Shown one piece after another: positions 23,537-35,500 of a stretch of DNA of 64,000 bases. A program made the translations under genes and the position numbers. The notes under the pieces are model-generated. The model saw nothing but the letters and a program-made list of their open reading frames with translations, was not told where the DNA came from and ran no database searches. The DNA comes from Aquilaria yunnanensis (lineage: Eukaryota > Streptophyta > Magnoliopsida > Malvales > Thymelaeaceae): positions 55,372,501-55,436,500 of the forward strand of contig CM077593.1 in assembly GCA_039654915.1 (NCBI GenBank). Direction: 5' to 3'. Numbering within the stretch: the stretch's first letter is position 1; every line of letters starts with the position of its first letter.

Positions 23537-23670
23537 AGGCCAAGTGCAATCACTTAGCAACCTGACACATATACAGGCCAAGCGCAATCACTTAGCAACC
23601 TGAAATGTAGGCCAAGCGCTATCACTTAGCAACCTATCATATGGCTCAAGGGCGAACCTTAGCAAGCCTC
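23537..23670 (-). repeat. U3 tandem repeat, four units, in array LTR 1
   Basis: Units start at 23537, 23575, 23609 and 23643 with lengths of about 38, 34 and 34 bp and a decayed last unit. Core: AGGCCAAGYGCAATCACTT then AGCAACCT. Same block in LTRs 2-4 at about 30873, 38209 and 45545. It lies next to the TATA-like run. The LTRs of elements B and D have different sequence at this place, so the repeat is specific to the young family. Confidence 0.85.
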
Positions 23671-24062
23671 ATTCAAACATAGAACCTCTCACCTAATTGT
23701 TATGCAGGGGAATTTATGATGGGACTTGTAGACTAGGCCGCAGGGCCTCTTTGATGTAAACTAGATGAACAAGGTTTCGCCTCGTGGCCTCGTGGCTCCG
23801 GCACGGCTAGGCCGACGAGGGTTCTAAACCTCTCACCTGAGCTATTGATAGCTAATTAAGTTCAATTGCAACATTTGTTTCCTTACTTGTTGCCTAAGCA
23901 ACTTACTTACCTCAAACAGTTCAAGAAAACTCATACTTCCGGTGGGACTTTCGGAAGTTTCGGAGTACCATCGGGATCCTCGGACCCTTAGGCACGTTCC
24001 GAGCCTTCCGTAGTCTCGGTCGGGTCAACGCAGCAAAAAGTCAAACCCTCCATTTTTAGGTG

Positions 24063-24188
24063 TTGGCGCCGCGTCGCCAAAGGCAAAAAGAATTGGCGAC
24101 ACGTCGCCGACGAACAAACGCTCTGTGACTGAAAATTGAATTGGCGACGCGTCGCCAATTTTCAGGCCAATTGGCGCCGCGTCGCCAA
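24063..24188. repeat. Cluster of four CpG-rich palindromes in array LTR 1
   Basis: Four 18-bp motifs at 24063-24080, 24093-24110, 24141-24158 and 24171-24188. The third is a perfect palindrome, TTGGCGACGCGTCGCCAA, and stays perfect when extended to 22 bp with AATT ends; the others differ at one or two positions. Equivalent clusters start near 31399, 38735 and 46071. It lies in U3, about 600 bp upstream of the TATA-like run on the coding strand. Short frames reading WRRVAN or ATRRQ repeats are translations of this motif. Confidence 0.85.
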
Positions 24189-25176
24189 TTCTGCAGAAAT
24201 GCAGAATTTGGCCGATTGCTGCTACGAACTTTGGCAACCAAATACATATAGCAAACATGCATCAAAAGTTACCAAATTTCATACACATGAAGTACATGTT
24301 GCAAGGAACAAAACCAACTATCAAAGCCAAACTATGATGCATTAGAAGCATCAAACCAACCCTTCGAATTTAGCTAGTCCATCATAATTCCCAAAACGTT
24401 TCTTCATACCATAACCAAAAATTACTCAACTTTCTCAATCCATTTCAATCCAAAAGCAATCCAACAACTTAAAAACACTTTCTCCCTTACCTTAACACCA
24501 AGAACAAGCAAGAATTCGAACCCTTCCTCTTCCAAACAAGCTTCCAAAGTTCTACACAAATTCAAACCAAAACAAAGCTCCTAAACATCAAAAACACCTC
24601 TTTCAACCAAAACCCAAGCTTCCAATCAATCAAATAACATGAATTCAATCAAGAACATGAATCATACCTCGTTCAAAAACAGGGGATGGAGAAAAACGCC
24701 TTTCCAAGCTTCAAAAACATGGATTTAAGCTTGAAAATCACTTCTCCAAGCTTATACACCCTTAATTGCGCCTCTTGACACCAAGATCACTTGATTCCAA
24801 GTTCAATTTGAGAGAGAAATGAGTGAGGGAAGCTTAAGAACGTGTTAATGGCAGCTTCTCCCCCTCTTTCCCTTCTTAAACCCTCACTTAGCAACCAAGA
24901 TCACCAAGGTTTCAAGCTAAGTGCAATTAGGTCCCCCATCTTTGTAACTTGACAATTCTTGATTAAATCCTTGTCTATTTGTTGAGTTTGAGTTAAGGTT
25001 AAAAGTTAAGTTCTAAAAATTCATTTTAAAACACTCGGGACTCGTCCCGGCCACTCAGGGTGCAAAATTACCATTTTGCCCCTGAACTTAGTTCAGAGCT
25101 TTATTCTTGTCGGAACTTAGTGAACTTTGGCAAACTTCTTAATTCTTGCTAGGCAAACTCAAATTAAACTTCTAAA

Positions 25177-28100
25177 CTAAATTCTAAAGTCCTTACCTCC
25201 CTCTAGAAGGGCCGTAACATTCTCCCCTCCTTCTGGAATTTGGTCCCCCAAATTCCGCTGCAACTCTGGAAAAACACCAGGATATCTTTTCAGCATATCC
25301 TGCTCCGTCTCCCAGGTAGCTTCCTCCTCACTATGGTTAGACCAAAGGATCTTAACCATCGGAATCCACTTAGTCCGCAGTTTCTTGACTTGCCTATCCA
25401 AAATCTGAACTGGTTTCTCTTCATAAATCAAGTCCTCCTGAATGGGTATCACTGAAGGATTTACTACCTGTCCGGGCTCAACTGTGCACTTCCTGAGTAA
25501 ACTAACGTGAAACACATTGTGCACTTGAGAAAGGTTAGGCGGTAAAGCCAACCGATAAGCAACTTTCCCAACTTTCTCTAACACTTCATAAGGTCCAATG
25601 AACCTTGGAGCTAACTTGCCCCTCTGTCCAAAACGACTAACTCCTCTCATGGGCGACACTTTCAGAAGTACTTTGTCACCAACCTCAAAACTCAATTCTC
25701 TTCTCCTTCTGTTTGCATACTTAGTCTGTCTGTCATTAGCTGTCTTGATTCTCTGCTGAATCAACTTAATCTTAGCTGTAGTGTCAGCTATGATCTCAGG
25801 TCCAATAACCACTCTGTCTGTTGGATCTGCCCAACAATGAGGTGTCATACACCGTCTCCCATACAAAGCTTCATAGGGCGCCATTCCAATAACAGATTGA
25901 TGACTGTTATTATAGGCAAACTCGATCAGTGGTAAGTGCTGATCCCAATCACCTCTGAAATCAATGACACACATGCGTAGCATGTCCTCCAAAGTATGAA
26001 TCACCCTCTCTGACTGTCCGTCAGTCTGTGGATGAAAAGCGGTACTGAGGCTAACTTTACTGCCCAATGCTTCCTGAAAAGCATTCCAAAACCGTGATGT
26101 AAATCGTGGATCTCTGTCTGATATGATTTGATCCGGTATCCCATGGAGTCTCACAATCTCCCTGAGATATAACTGAGCCAACCTCTCTAATGTGTAGGTG
26201 ACTCTGATCGGTATAAAGTGTGCTGACTTCGTCAATCTGTCAACCACTACCCAAATAGCATCATGCTGACTCCGGGTGGTCGGTAACCCCACTAGGAAAT
26301 CCATAGTAACGGATCCCCACTTCCTCACTGGTAGAGATAAACTCTGAAGTGTGCCTGCTGGTTTCTGGTGTTCAGCTTTCACCACCTGACATGTCAAACA
26401 CTTTGCCACATGTCCTCGTACATCTCTCTTCAGTCCTGGCCACCAAAAATGTGTCTTCAGATCTTGATACATCTTACTAACACCAGGGTGAATACTCAAT
26501 GTGCTGCTATGTGCCTCCTGTAGGACTTGCTGCCTAAGTCCCTCAACATTCGACACATAGAGTCGATCACCATAATGCAGTATTCCATCTTTGTACTTGA
26601 ACTCTTTCTTCAAAGCACCAGTCTTAGCTTCACCTGAAATCTTCTTCAACAATGGATCTTTCAACTGAGCTTCTCTGACTCTGGCTAACCAAGCCGTCTG
26701 AATCTCCAAAACGTAGACTAAGGATTTTTCTCGACTTTGCCATAATTCATGCAAAGCTAAGAAACAATCCTTCAATGCTCCTTCTGAAGAATCTGTAGCC
26801 TGATCCTTGGACAAGATCACTCCTGTGTACTTCCGACTCAAAGCATCTGCTACCACGTTCCCTTTACCAGCACAATACTCGATCGAACAATCATAATCTT
26901 TAATGTACTCAATCCATCGCCGCTGTTTCATGTTCAGATCCTTCTGAGTAAACAAATACTTCAAACTCTTGTGATCAGTGAAGATTCTGAACGATCTTCC
27001 CATCAAATAATGTCTCCATAGTTTCAGTGCAAAGATCACTGCTGCAAGCTCTAGATCATGAACAGGGTAGTTCAACTCATTAGGCCTCAACTGTCTCGAA
27101 CCATAAGCAATCACCTGACTGTCCTGATGTAGAACACAACCCAAACCTGAACCTGACGCATCAGTAAAAACTGTAAAGGCTCTGTCCGGGTCTGGTAACA
27201 CAAGTATAGGTGCACTGGTCAACTTTTCCTTCAGCTTCATGTAGGCTTCTTCACACTTCGGTGTCCACTCAAATTTCTGAGCTTCCCTGGTCAATGCTGT
27301 CAACGGCGTAGCTATCACAGAGAATTTCTCTATGAAGCGTCTGTAGTAACCTGCTAAACCCAAGAAACTCCTGACCTCTGTAACTGTAGTCGGTCTCTTC
27401 CAATCAACCACTGCTTGAACCTTTTCAGGATCAACTGACAAACCTTGAGCACTGATAATATGCCCCAAAAACTGAATCCTCTCGGACCAAAACTCACACT
27501 TAGAAAATTTTGCATAGTACTGATTATCCTTCAGCACTTGCAAAACCGTTCTAAGGTGCTCCTCATGCTCTGCTGTAGACTGTGAATAGATCAGAATATC
27601 ATCGATGAAGACCTCAACAAACTGATCCAGAAATGGCTTAAAGATCCGATTCATAGCTTCCATAAACACTGCTGGAGCATTAGTCACACCAAAAGGCATA
27701 ACCGTATACTCATAATGCCCGTACCTTGTCCTGAAGGCAGTCTTCGGAATGTCTTCCTCCTTAACTCTGATCTGAAAATACCCAGACCGAAGATCAATCC
27801 TGGAAAACACTCTCGCTCCTCTGAGTCTGTCAAACAAATCATCAATTCTAGGAAGTGGATACTTATTCTTAACTGTCACTGCATTCAACTTCCTGTAATC
27901 GATGCACAACCTGAAAGTTCCATCTTTCTTCTTCACAAATAATACTGGAGCTCCCCACGGTGATACACTCGGTCTTATGAAACCTTTCCCTAGCAGTTCC
28001 TCCAACTGCTTCTTCAACTCATCCATCTCAGGAGCCGACATCCTATAAGGTGGTACTGAAATAGGCTCAACCCCTGGTTGCAGATGGATAGCAAACTCAG

Positions 28101-29901
28101 TATCCCTCCTAGGTGGTAACCCAGGTAACTCCACTGGAAACACCTCAGGAAACTGATTAGCTACAGGAATGCTTCCCAACTCTTCCTCTATAGCTACTCC
28201 ATTCAACAAGTAATACTCCTCTTCACCCACTACAGGGATGGTATCTACAAGTCTAAGGTGTAAACTCTTAGCACTAGATGCCAACCCTCCTGTGCAAGTC
28301 ACTCTAGCCCCCTGAGCATCAATGATGTCAACTGAGTGATTCGCACAGTTAATTTGTGCCTTGTGCTTACTCAACCAATCCATTCCCAGCACCAGGTCAT
28401 ATGATTTCAACTCAATAACCCACAACTCACAACAAAAGTCATGATCACCTAACTGCAAAGGATACCTAGTAACCACTTCATTGGTCACAATAAAACCTCT
28501 CCCTGCAGTCCTGATGAGTCTCAACTCACCCGCAATTTCACGCTGTAAACTATGCTTATCTACCAAGGCAGAAGATATCACTGAAAGAGTAGCTCCCGTA
28601 TCGAAAAGCACTCTAACACTACTGCTCAGAAAAGTAAAATTACCTCGTACAGCTGGCGGTTCTCTGGCCGCCTGGTTCGTCAAAGCGAACACTCTTGGGT
28701 TCACTGCTGCAGCAACTACTCCAGGCCGGTTCCCAATGGCAAGCGGTACTGGAGGTAAAACCCGAGATGGACCTGTAACTGAACGAACTCTTGGGCAGTC
28801 CCTGGCCCACTGCCCTCTCTGACCACAGACATTACAAATATCTGTGCCCAGTGTACATGGTCTTCCACCATGGAACCGTCTGCACCTAGGACACACACCT
28901 GTCCTCCTCTTCTTAGATGGATCCTGGTTCCCTACCATTGGTCGCTTTCCAGCACTTTTCCCCAAGTTAGATGGCCCAGCTTCCACCTTTTTCACAGGTG
29001 CTCTGGAATCCTCGAATTCCCTTTCCAATGCCAATGCCTTCTGAACCATCTGGCGATAACTCCTGATGTCAACTGTCGCCATATACCTCCTGAAAATAGG
29101 CTTCAGGCCCTGGGAAAACTTCTTGGCTTTCAACTCCTCATTTCCCAACATATATGGAGCATACCGGATAAGTGAATTGTATCGCTGCTCATACTCTCGT
29201 ACTGACATCTCCCCCTGTGTCAGATTCTCAAACTGGATCCTCCTCTGATCCTGTGCAGCTTCACTGATATACTCCTGTCTGAACTTCTTCTCGAAGTCTG
29301 TCCACTTGAGCACCTTTTTCTTGTGCTCTGGACGAGTACCATTACTCTCCCTCAATAACTCCATCACATCGTCCCACCAAAGACTGGCTCTCCCTCTCAG
29401 AAAGAAAGGTACTAGAACCATCCTCTGCTCTGTCTCATAACCACCACAAGTAAAGAGGCGGTTCATAACAAACAACCAATCCTCTGCTCTATCAGGATCT
29501 CCTGTCCCGTCGAAGCTAGGTGGATCAACTGTCTTAAACTTTTCCAGCAACCTCATCTGATGTGGAGTGTCTCCCCTCCTTGGAGCCTCCATCATCTCTG
29601 GTTCCTCAACCTCCTCAAGAACTTGATTTCTGGGTTCTTGAGCTCTAGGCACTTGCTGTTGCTCAGCATGCCTTTCCTGTTCCTGTTGTGGCTCAACTTC
29701 CTCCTGGGCAACATCTCTGTCCCCATAATCTCTGAACATCTCTGTTACAAGAGTGTTCATACCCTGTGCCACCTGAGACATAGTCTCAGTCAAACTCTGT
29801 AGCACTCTGGATATCTCATCCAACCTCGCCACAACTGGGTCACTAGAACCTTCACCAGGTTCCCTAGTCCCCCTCGAAGTTCCAGACCTAGTATCAACCA
29901 T
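25177..29901 (-). CDS. gag-pol: Gag-pol polyprotein, array unit 1 (intact)
   Basis: Single intact frame of 1574 residues. I start at the ATG at 29901 (MVDTRSG); the frame is open a little further up only from a TTG. Order, with residues: Gag core about 120-250 (WW at 175-176), first Cys/His motif 337-349 (C-X2-C-X3-H-X4-C), second knuckle 356-369, protease DTG at 434-436, RT with FIDD (Asp 767 and 768), RNase H Asp 914, integrase HHCC finger then Asp 1201, Asp 1262 and Glu 1298 (35 residues between the last two), a GPYEVL module, and a chromodomain-like tail about 1498-1546. This is the Ty3/Gypsy order, and the tail fits the Tekay chromoviruses. The second knuckle reads [14 protein letters not shown]: Gln replaces the zinc-binding His. 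The stop lies 43 bp inside the LTR. Unit-specific bases: TREAQKF (others TRKAQKF) and LALPPNL (others LALLPNL). Confidence 0.95.
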   Translation of the reverse strand: MVDTRSGTSRGTREPGEGSSDPVVARLDEISRVLQSLTETMSQVAQGMNTLVTEMFRDYGDRDVAQEEVEPQQEQERHAEQQQVPRAQEPRNQVLEEVEEPEMMEAPRRGDTPHQMRLLEKFKTVDPPSFDGTGDPDRAEDWLFVMNRLFTCGGYETEQRMVLVPFFLRGRASLWWDDVMELLRESNGTRPEHKKKVLKWTDFEKKFRQEYISEAAQDQRRIQFENLTQGEMSVREYEQRYNSLIRYAPYMLGNEELKAKKFSQGLKPIFRRYMATVDIRSYRQMVQKALALEREFEDSRAPVKKVEAGPSNLGKSAGKRPMVGNQDPSKKRRTGVCPRCRRFHGGRPCTLGTDICNVCGQRGQWARDCPRVRSVTGPSRVLPPVPLAIGNRPGVVAAAVNPRVFALTNQAAREPPAVRGNFTFLSSSVRVLFDTGATLSVISSALVDKHSLQREIAGELRLIRTAGRGFIVTNEVVTRYPLQLGDHDFCCELWVIELKSYDLVLGMDWLSKHKAQINCANHSVDIIDAQGARVTCTGGLASSAKSLHLRLVDTIPVVGEEEYYLLNGVAIEEELGSIPVANQFPEVFPVELPGLPPRRDTEFAIHLQPGVEPISVPPYRMSAPEMDELKKQLEELLGKGFIRPSVSPWGAPVLFVKKKDGTFRLCIDYRKLNAVTVKNKYPLPRIDDLFDRLRGARVFSRIDLRSGYFQIRVKEEDIPKTAFRTRYGHYEYTVMPFGVTNAPAVFMEAMNRIFKPFLDQFVEVFIDDILIYSQSTAEHEEHLRTVLQVLKDNQYYAKFSKCEFWSERIQFLGHIISAQGLSVDPEKVQAVVDWKRPTTVTEVRSFLGLAGYYRRFIEKFSVIATPLTALTREAQKFEWTPKCEEAYMKLKEKLTSAPILVLPDPDRAFTVFTDASGSGLGCVLHQDSQVIAYGSRQLRPNELNYPVHDLELAAVIFALKLWRHYLMGRSFRIFTDHKSLKYLFTQKDLNMKQRRWIEYIKDYDCSIEYCAGKGNVVADALSRKYTGVILSKDQATDSSEGALKDCFLALHELWQSREKSLVYVLEIQTAWLARVREAQLKDPLLKKISGEAKTGALKKEFKYKDGILHYGDRLYVSNVEGLRQQVLQEAHSSTLSIHPGVSKMYQDLKTHFWWPGLKRDVRGHVAKCLTCQVVKAEHQKPAGTLQSLSLPVRKWGSVTMDFLVGLPTTRSQHDAIWVVVDRLTKSAHFIPIRVTYTLERLAQLYLREIVRLHGIPDQIISDRDPRFTSRFWNAFQEALGSKVSLSTAFHPQTDGQSERVIHTLEDMLRMCVIDFRGDWDQHLPLIEFAYNNSHQSVIGMAPYEALYGRRCMTPHCWADPTDRVVIGPEIIADTTAKIKLIQQRIKTANDRQTKYANRRRRELSFEVGDKVLLKVSPMRGVSRFGQRGKLAPRFIGPYEVLEKVGKVAYRLALPPNLSQVHNVFHVSLLRKCTVEPGQVVNPSVIPIQEDLIYEEKPVQILDRQVKKLRTKWIPMVKILWSNHSEEEATWETEQDMLKRYPGVFPELQRNLGDQIPEGGENVTALLEGGKDFRI
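25220..25234 (-). other. Polypurine tract, array unit 1
   Basis: Coding strand AGAAGGAGGGGAGAA directly before the LTR. Same in units 2 and 3 at 32556-32570 and 39892-39906. Confidence 0.88.
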
Positions 29902-30024
29902 GATAACCTGCAACCACAACCAGACAACATTTCCCCAGATGTTGGTCAGTACTAACTTCCTAGCACTTGGACTTTACTACTAGATCTCAGTCTAAGCCTC
30001 CAATATCCATGAAATAAACCCTTA

Positions 30025-30036
30025 GCTCTGATACCA
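30025..30036 (-). other. Primer binding site (tRNA-iMet), array unit 1
   Basis: TGGTATCAGAGC on the coding strand, 7 bp inside LTR 2, which serves as the 5' LTR of unit 1. Confidence 0.9.
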
Positions 30037-30043
30037 AGAACAC

Positions 30044-32555
30044 TGACACGATCCCCGTGCCCCTGCCCGGGATACCCTGTGAGCGTTTGTCTCACGGTGG
30101 ATTGTAATTGGCTAGCTGGTTATGTGTGTGGATTAAATCCAATGCTACTAGTTGATTAACCTAGAAATGCAATATGTATGCACTTATGCTTTGACTTGGT
30201 TTATTAAAACCATAAAACATTTAATCATTTAGACATTTAGCCGGCTAAGTAAAATTCTATATAAATAAATACAAAATGCCAAAGCATAGCAAAATCAACC
30301 TTTGAGTGATTAACTACACATACACCGCTCGTGAAAGCATTTATAGATAAGTAACTAATGCTCTCACCCAGAGAACAATCCCCTGAGTCAAGGACTCTTT
30401 ATAACATAAATACTGGAGGCAAAATAAAGTACTGTATCAAAATACAAGACTTTGCTGAGATCTTTTACCCTAGCTCCCACTTTGGACTCCTGTCCCAGTG
30501 GCGAGTCTCACAAGTCCTTTGCCAAGTGCTACTAGGCTCTGCAGCCAAAGGAAGAAGCAAGTTAGTACCACAGCCTGACCAACAGACCAATTAAACACTT
30601 AAGCAGGCTAGAAACTTAAAGTTTCTCAACTACCGTACCTTTACAGACAAAAAGGTACTACCGTGATAATCCTCAGTGATTATCCGGTCCTGCTACTCCA
30701 GACTCTGCATAACAAACAGGGAGTGAGAATTCAACATTCTCAGTAAGGGTCTTCGATGTACCTGCAAGAAAAATTACTAGGACTCTGGCTGCGAGCTCAC
30801 ACAGCATGAGGGTACTAGTCATATATATATATACTAGGCCGGTAGACCTCTCCTCAAGTAGTCCTTTGTATCAGGCCAAGTGCAATCACTTAGCAACCTG
30901 ACACATATACAGGCCAAGCGCAATCACTTAGCAACCTGAAATGTAGGCCAAGCGCTATCACTTAGCAACCTATCATATGGCTCAAGGGCGAACCTTAGCA
31001 AGCCTCATTCAAACATAGAACCTCTCACCTAATTGTTATGCAGGGGAATTTATGATGGGACTTGTAGACTAGGCCGCAGGGCCTCTTTGATGTAAACTAG
31101 ATGAACAAGGTTTCGCCTCGTGGCCTCGTGGCTCCGGCACGGCTAGGCCGACGAGGGTTCTAAACCTCTCACCTGAGCTATTGATAGCTAATTAAGTTCA
31201 ATTGCAACATTTGTTTCCTTACTTGTTGCCTAAGCAACTTACTTACCTCAAACAGTTCAAGAAAACTCATACTTCCGGTGGGACTTTCGGAAGTTTCGGA
31301 GTACCATCGGGATCCTCGGACCCTTAGGCACGTTCCGAGCCTTCCGTAGTCTCGGTCGGGTCAACGCAGCAAAAAGTCAAACCCTCCATTTTTAGGTGTT
31401 GGCGCCGCGTCGCCAAAGGCAAAAAGAATTGGCGACACGTCGCCGACGAACAAACGCTCTGTGACTGAAAATTGAATTGGCGACGCGTCGCCAATTTTCG
31501 GGCCAATTGGCGCCGCGTCGCCAATTCTGCAGAAATGCAGAATTTGGCCGATTGCTGCTACGAACTTTGGCAACCAAATACATATAGCAAACATGCATCA
31601 AAAGTTACCAAATTTCATACACATGAAGTACATGTTGCAAGGAACAAAACCAACTATCAAAGCCAAACTATGATGCATTAGAAGCATCAAACCAACCCTT
31701 CGAATTTAGCTAGTCCATCATAATTCCCAAAACGTTTCTTCATACCATAACCAAAAATTACTCAACTTTCTCAATCCATTTCAATCCAAAAGCAATCCAA
31801 CAACTTAAAAACACTTTCTCCCTTACCTTAACACCAAGAACAAGCAAGAATTCGAACCCTTCCTCTTCCAAACAAGCTTCCAAAGTTCTACACAAATTCA
31901 AACCAAAACAAAGCTCCTAAACATCAAAAACACCTCTTTCAACCAAAACCCAAGCTTCCAATCAATCAAATAACATGAATTCAATCAAGAACATGAATCA
32001 TACCTCGTTCAAAAACAGGGGATGGAGAAAAACGCCTTTCCAAGCTTCAAAAACATGGATTTAAGCTTGAAAATCACTTCTCCAAGCTTATACACCCTTA
32101 ATTGCGCCTCTTGACACCAAGATCACTTGATTCCAAGTTCAATTTGAGAGAGAAATGAGTGAGGGAAGCTTAAGAACGTGTTAATGGCAGCTTCTCCCCC
32201 TCTTTCCCTTCTTAAACCCTCACTTAGCAACCAAGATCACCAAGGTTTCAAGCTAAGTGCAATTAGGTCCCCCATCTTTGTAACTTGACAATTCTTGATT
32301 AAATCCTTGTCTATTTGTTGAGTTTGAGTTAAGGTTAAAAGTTAAGTTCTAAAAATTCATTTTAAAACACTCGGGACTCGTCCCGGCCACTCAGGGTGCA
32401 AAATTACCATTTTGCCCCTGAACTTAGTTCAGAGCTTTATTCTTGTCGGAACTTAGTGAACTTTGGCAAACTTCTTAATTCTTGCTAGGCAAACTCAAAT
32501 TAAACTTCTAAACTAAATTCTAAAGTCCTTACCTCCCTCTAGAAGGGCCGTAACA
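30044..32555 (-). repeat. Array LTR 2 (shared by units 1 and 2)
   Basis: 2512 bp, starts TGACACGATCC and ends GGCCGTAACA in the plus reading. It has TTTATAGATAAG near 30340, shared with LTR 3; LTRs 1 and 4 have TTTATACATAAG. Confidence 0.95.
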
Positions 32556-35500
32556 TTCTCCCCTCCTTCTGGAATTTGGTCCCCCAAATTCCGCTGCAAC
32601 TCTGGAAAAACACCAGGATATCTTTTCAGCATATCCTGCTCCGTCTCCCAGGTAGCTTCCTCCTCACTATGGTTAGACCAAAGGATCTTAACCATCGGAA
32701 TCCACTTAGTCCGCAGTTTCTTGACTTGCCTATCCAAAATCTGAACTGGTTTCTCTTCATAAATCAAGTCCTCCTGAATGGGTATCACTGAAGGATTTAC
32801 TACCTGTCCGGGCTCAACTGTGCACTTCCTGAGTAAACTAACGTGAAACACATTGTGCACTTGAGAAAGGTTAGGCAGTAAAGCCAACCGATAAGCAACT
32901 TTCCCAACTTTCTCTAACACTTCATAAGGTCCAATGAACCTTGGAGCTAACTTGCCCCTCTGTCCAAAACGACTAACTCCTCTCATGGGCGACACTTTCA
33001 GAAGTACTTTGTCACCAACCTCAAAACTCAATTCTCTTCTCCTTCTGTTTGCATACTTAGTCTGTCTGTCATTAGCTGTCTTGATTCTCTGCTGAATCAA
33101 CTTAATCTTAGCTGTAGTGTCAGCTATGATCTCAGGTCCAATAACCACTCTGTCTGTTGGATCTGCCCAACAATGAGGTGTCATACACCGTCTCCCATAC
33201 AAAGCTTCATAGGGCGCCATTCCAATAACAGATTGATGACTGTTATTATAGGCAAACTCGATCAGTGGTAAGTGCTGATCCCAATCACCTCTGAAATCAA
33301 TGACACACATGCGTAGCATGTCCTCCAAAGTATGAATCACCCTCTCTGACTGTCCGTCAGTCTGTGGATGAAAAGCGGTACTGAGGCTAACTTTACTGCC
33401 CAATGCTTCCTGAAAAGCATTCCAAAACCGTGATGTAAATCGTGGATCTCTGTCTGATATGATTTGATCCGGTATCCCATGGAGTCTCACAATCTCCCTG
33501 AGATATAACTGAGCCAACCTCTCTAATGTGTAGGTGACTCTGATCGGTATAAAGTGTGCCGACTTCGTCAATCTGTCAACCACTACCCAAATAGCATCAT
33601 GCTGACTCCGGGTGGTCGGTAACCCCACTAGGAAATCCATAGTAACGGATCCCCACTTCCTCACTGGTAGAGATAAACTCTGAAGTGTGCCTGCTGGTTT
33701 CTGGTGTTCAGCTTTCACCACCTGACATGTCAAACACTTTGCCACATGTCCTCGTACATCTCTCTTCAGTCCTGGCCACCAAAAATGTGTCTTCAGATCT
33801 TGATACATCTTACTAACACCAGGGTGAATACTCAATGTGCTGCTATGTGCCTCCTGTAGGACTTGCTGCCTAAGTCCCTCAACATTCGACACATAGAGTC
33901 GATCACCATAATGCAGTATTCCATCTTTGTACTTGAACTCTTTCTTCAAAGCACCAGTCTTAGCTTCACCTGAAATCTTCTTCAACAATGGATCTTTCAA
34001 CTGAGCTTCTCTGACTCTGGCTAACCAAGCCGTCTGAATCTCCAAAACGTAGACTAAGGATTTTTCTCGACTTTGCCATAATTCATGCAAAGCTAAGAAA
34101 CAATCCTTCAATGCTCCTTCTGAAGAATCTGTAGCCTGATCCTTGGACAAGATCACTCCTGTGTACTTCCGACTCAAAGCATCTGCTACCACGTTCCCTT
34201 TACCAGCACAATACTCGATCGAACAATCATAATCTTTAATGTACTCAATCCATCGCCGCTGTTTCATGTTCAGATCCTTCTGAGTAAACAAATACTTCAA
34301 ACTCTTGTGATCAGTGAAGATTCTGAACGATCTTCCCATCAAATAATGTCTCCATAGTTTCAGTGCAAAGATCACTGCTGCAAGCTCTAGATCATGAACA
34401 GGGTAGTTCAACTCATTAGGCCTCAACTGTCTCGAACCATAAGCAATCACCTGACTGTCCTGATGTAGAACACAACCCAAACCTGAACCTGACGCATCAG
34501 TAAAAACTGTAAAGGCTCTGTCCGGGTCTGGTAACACAAGTATAGGTGCACTGGTCAACTTTTCCTTCAGCTTCATGTAGGCTTCTTCACACTTCGGTGT
34601 CCACTCAAATTTCTGAGCTTTCCTGGTCAATGCTGTCAACGGCGTAGCTATCACAGAGAATTTCTCTATGAAGCGTCTGTAGTAACCTGCTAAACCCAAG
34701 AAACTCCTGACCTCTGTAACTGTAGTCGGTCTCTTCCAATCAACCACTGCTTGAACCTTTTCAGGATCAACTGACAAACCTTGAGCACTGATAATATGCC
34801 CCAAAAACTGAATCCTCTCGGACCAAAACTCACACTTAGAAAATTTTGCATAGTACTGATTATCCTTCAGCACTTGCAAAACCGTTCTAAGGTGCTCCTC
34901 ATGCTCTGCTGTAGACTGTGAATAGATCAGAATATCATCGATGAAGACCTCAACAAACTGATCCAGAAATGGCTTAAAGATCCGATTCATAGCTTCCATA
35001 AACACTGCTGGAGCATTAGTCACACCAAAAGGCATAACCGTATACTCATAATGCCCGTACCTTGTCCTGAAGGCAGTCTTCGGAATGTCTTCCTCCTTAA
35101 CTCTGATCTGAAAATACCCAGACCGAAGATCAATCCTGGAAAACACTCTCGCTCCTCTGAGTCTGTCAAACAAATCATCAATTCTAGGAAGTGGATACTT
35201 ATTCTTAACTGTCACTGCATTCAACTTCCTGTAATCGATGCACAACCTGAAAGTTCCATCTTTCTTCTTCACAAATAATACTGGAGCTCCCCACGGTGAT
35301 ACACTCGGTCTTATGAAACCTTTCCCTAGCAGTTCCTCCAACTGCTTCTTCAACTCATCCATCTCAGGAGCCGACATCCTATAAGGTGGTACTGAAATAG
35401 GCTCAACCCCTGGTTGCAGATGGATAGCAAACTCAGTATCCCTCCTAGGTGGTAACCCAGGTAACTCCACTGGAAACACCTCAGGAAACTGATTAGCTAC

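Larger units (their letters stand above)
22708..25219 (-). repeat. Array LTR 1 (3'-most on the coding strand)
   Basis: 2512 bp. The plus reading starts TGACAAGATCC (the other three have TGACACGATCC) and ends GGCCGTAACA. Carries the four-unit U3 repeat, AT-run and palindrome cluster described separately. Other private base: TTTTCAGGCC near 24160 where the others have TTTTCGGGCC. Confidence 0.95.

Noticed and set aside
23537..23670. CRISPR-like short direct repeats
   Set aside because: Unit length varies, there are no true spacers, the last unit is decayed and the setting is a plant LTR.
24025..24345. Small frames repeated in every array LTR (77-, 69- and 66-residue products with WRRVAN or ATRRQ repeats)
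   Set aside because: They are translations, on both strands, of the palindrome cluster. They recur at 7336-bp spacing only because the LTR does.
25240..29802. Plus-strand frames of 60-113 residues inside each array unit
   Set aside because: Antisense shadows of the gag-pol frame; no independent motif, and identical in position in every unit.
25220..30043. Plant virus (caulimovirus-like) origin of the intact polyproteins
   Set aside because: LTRs, primer site, polypurine tract, integrase D,D35E core and chromodomain-like tail mark a Ty3/Gypsy element; caulimoviruses lack LTRs and integrase.
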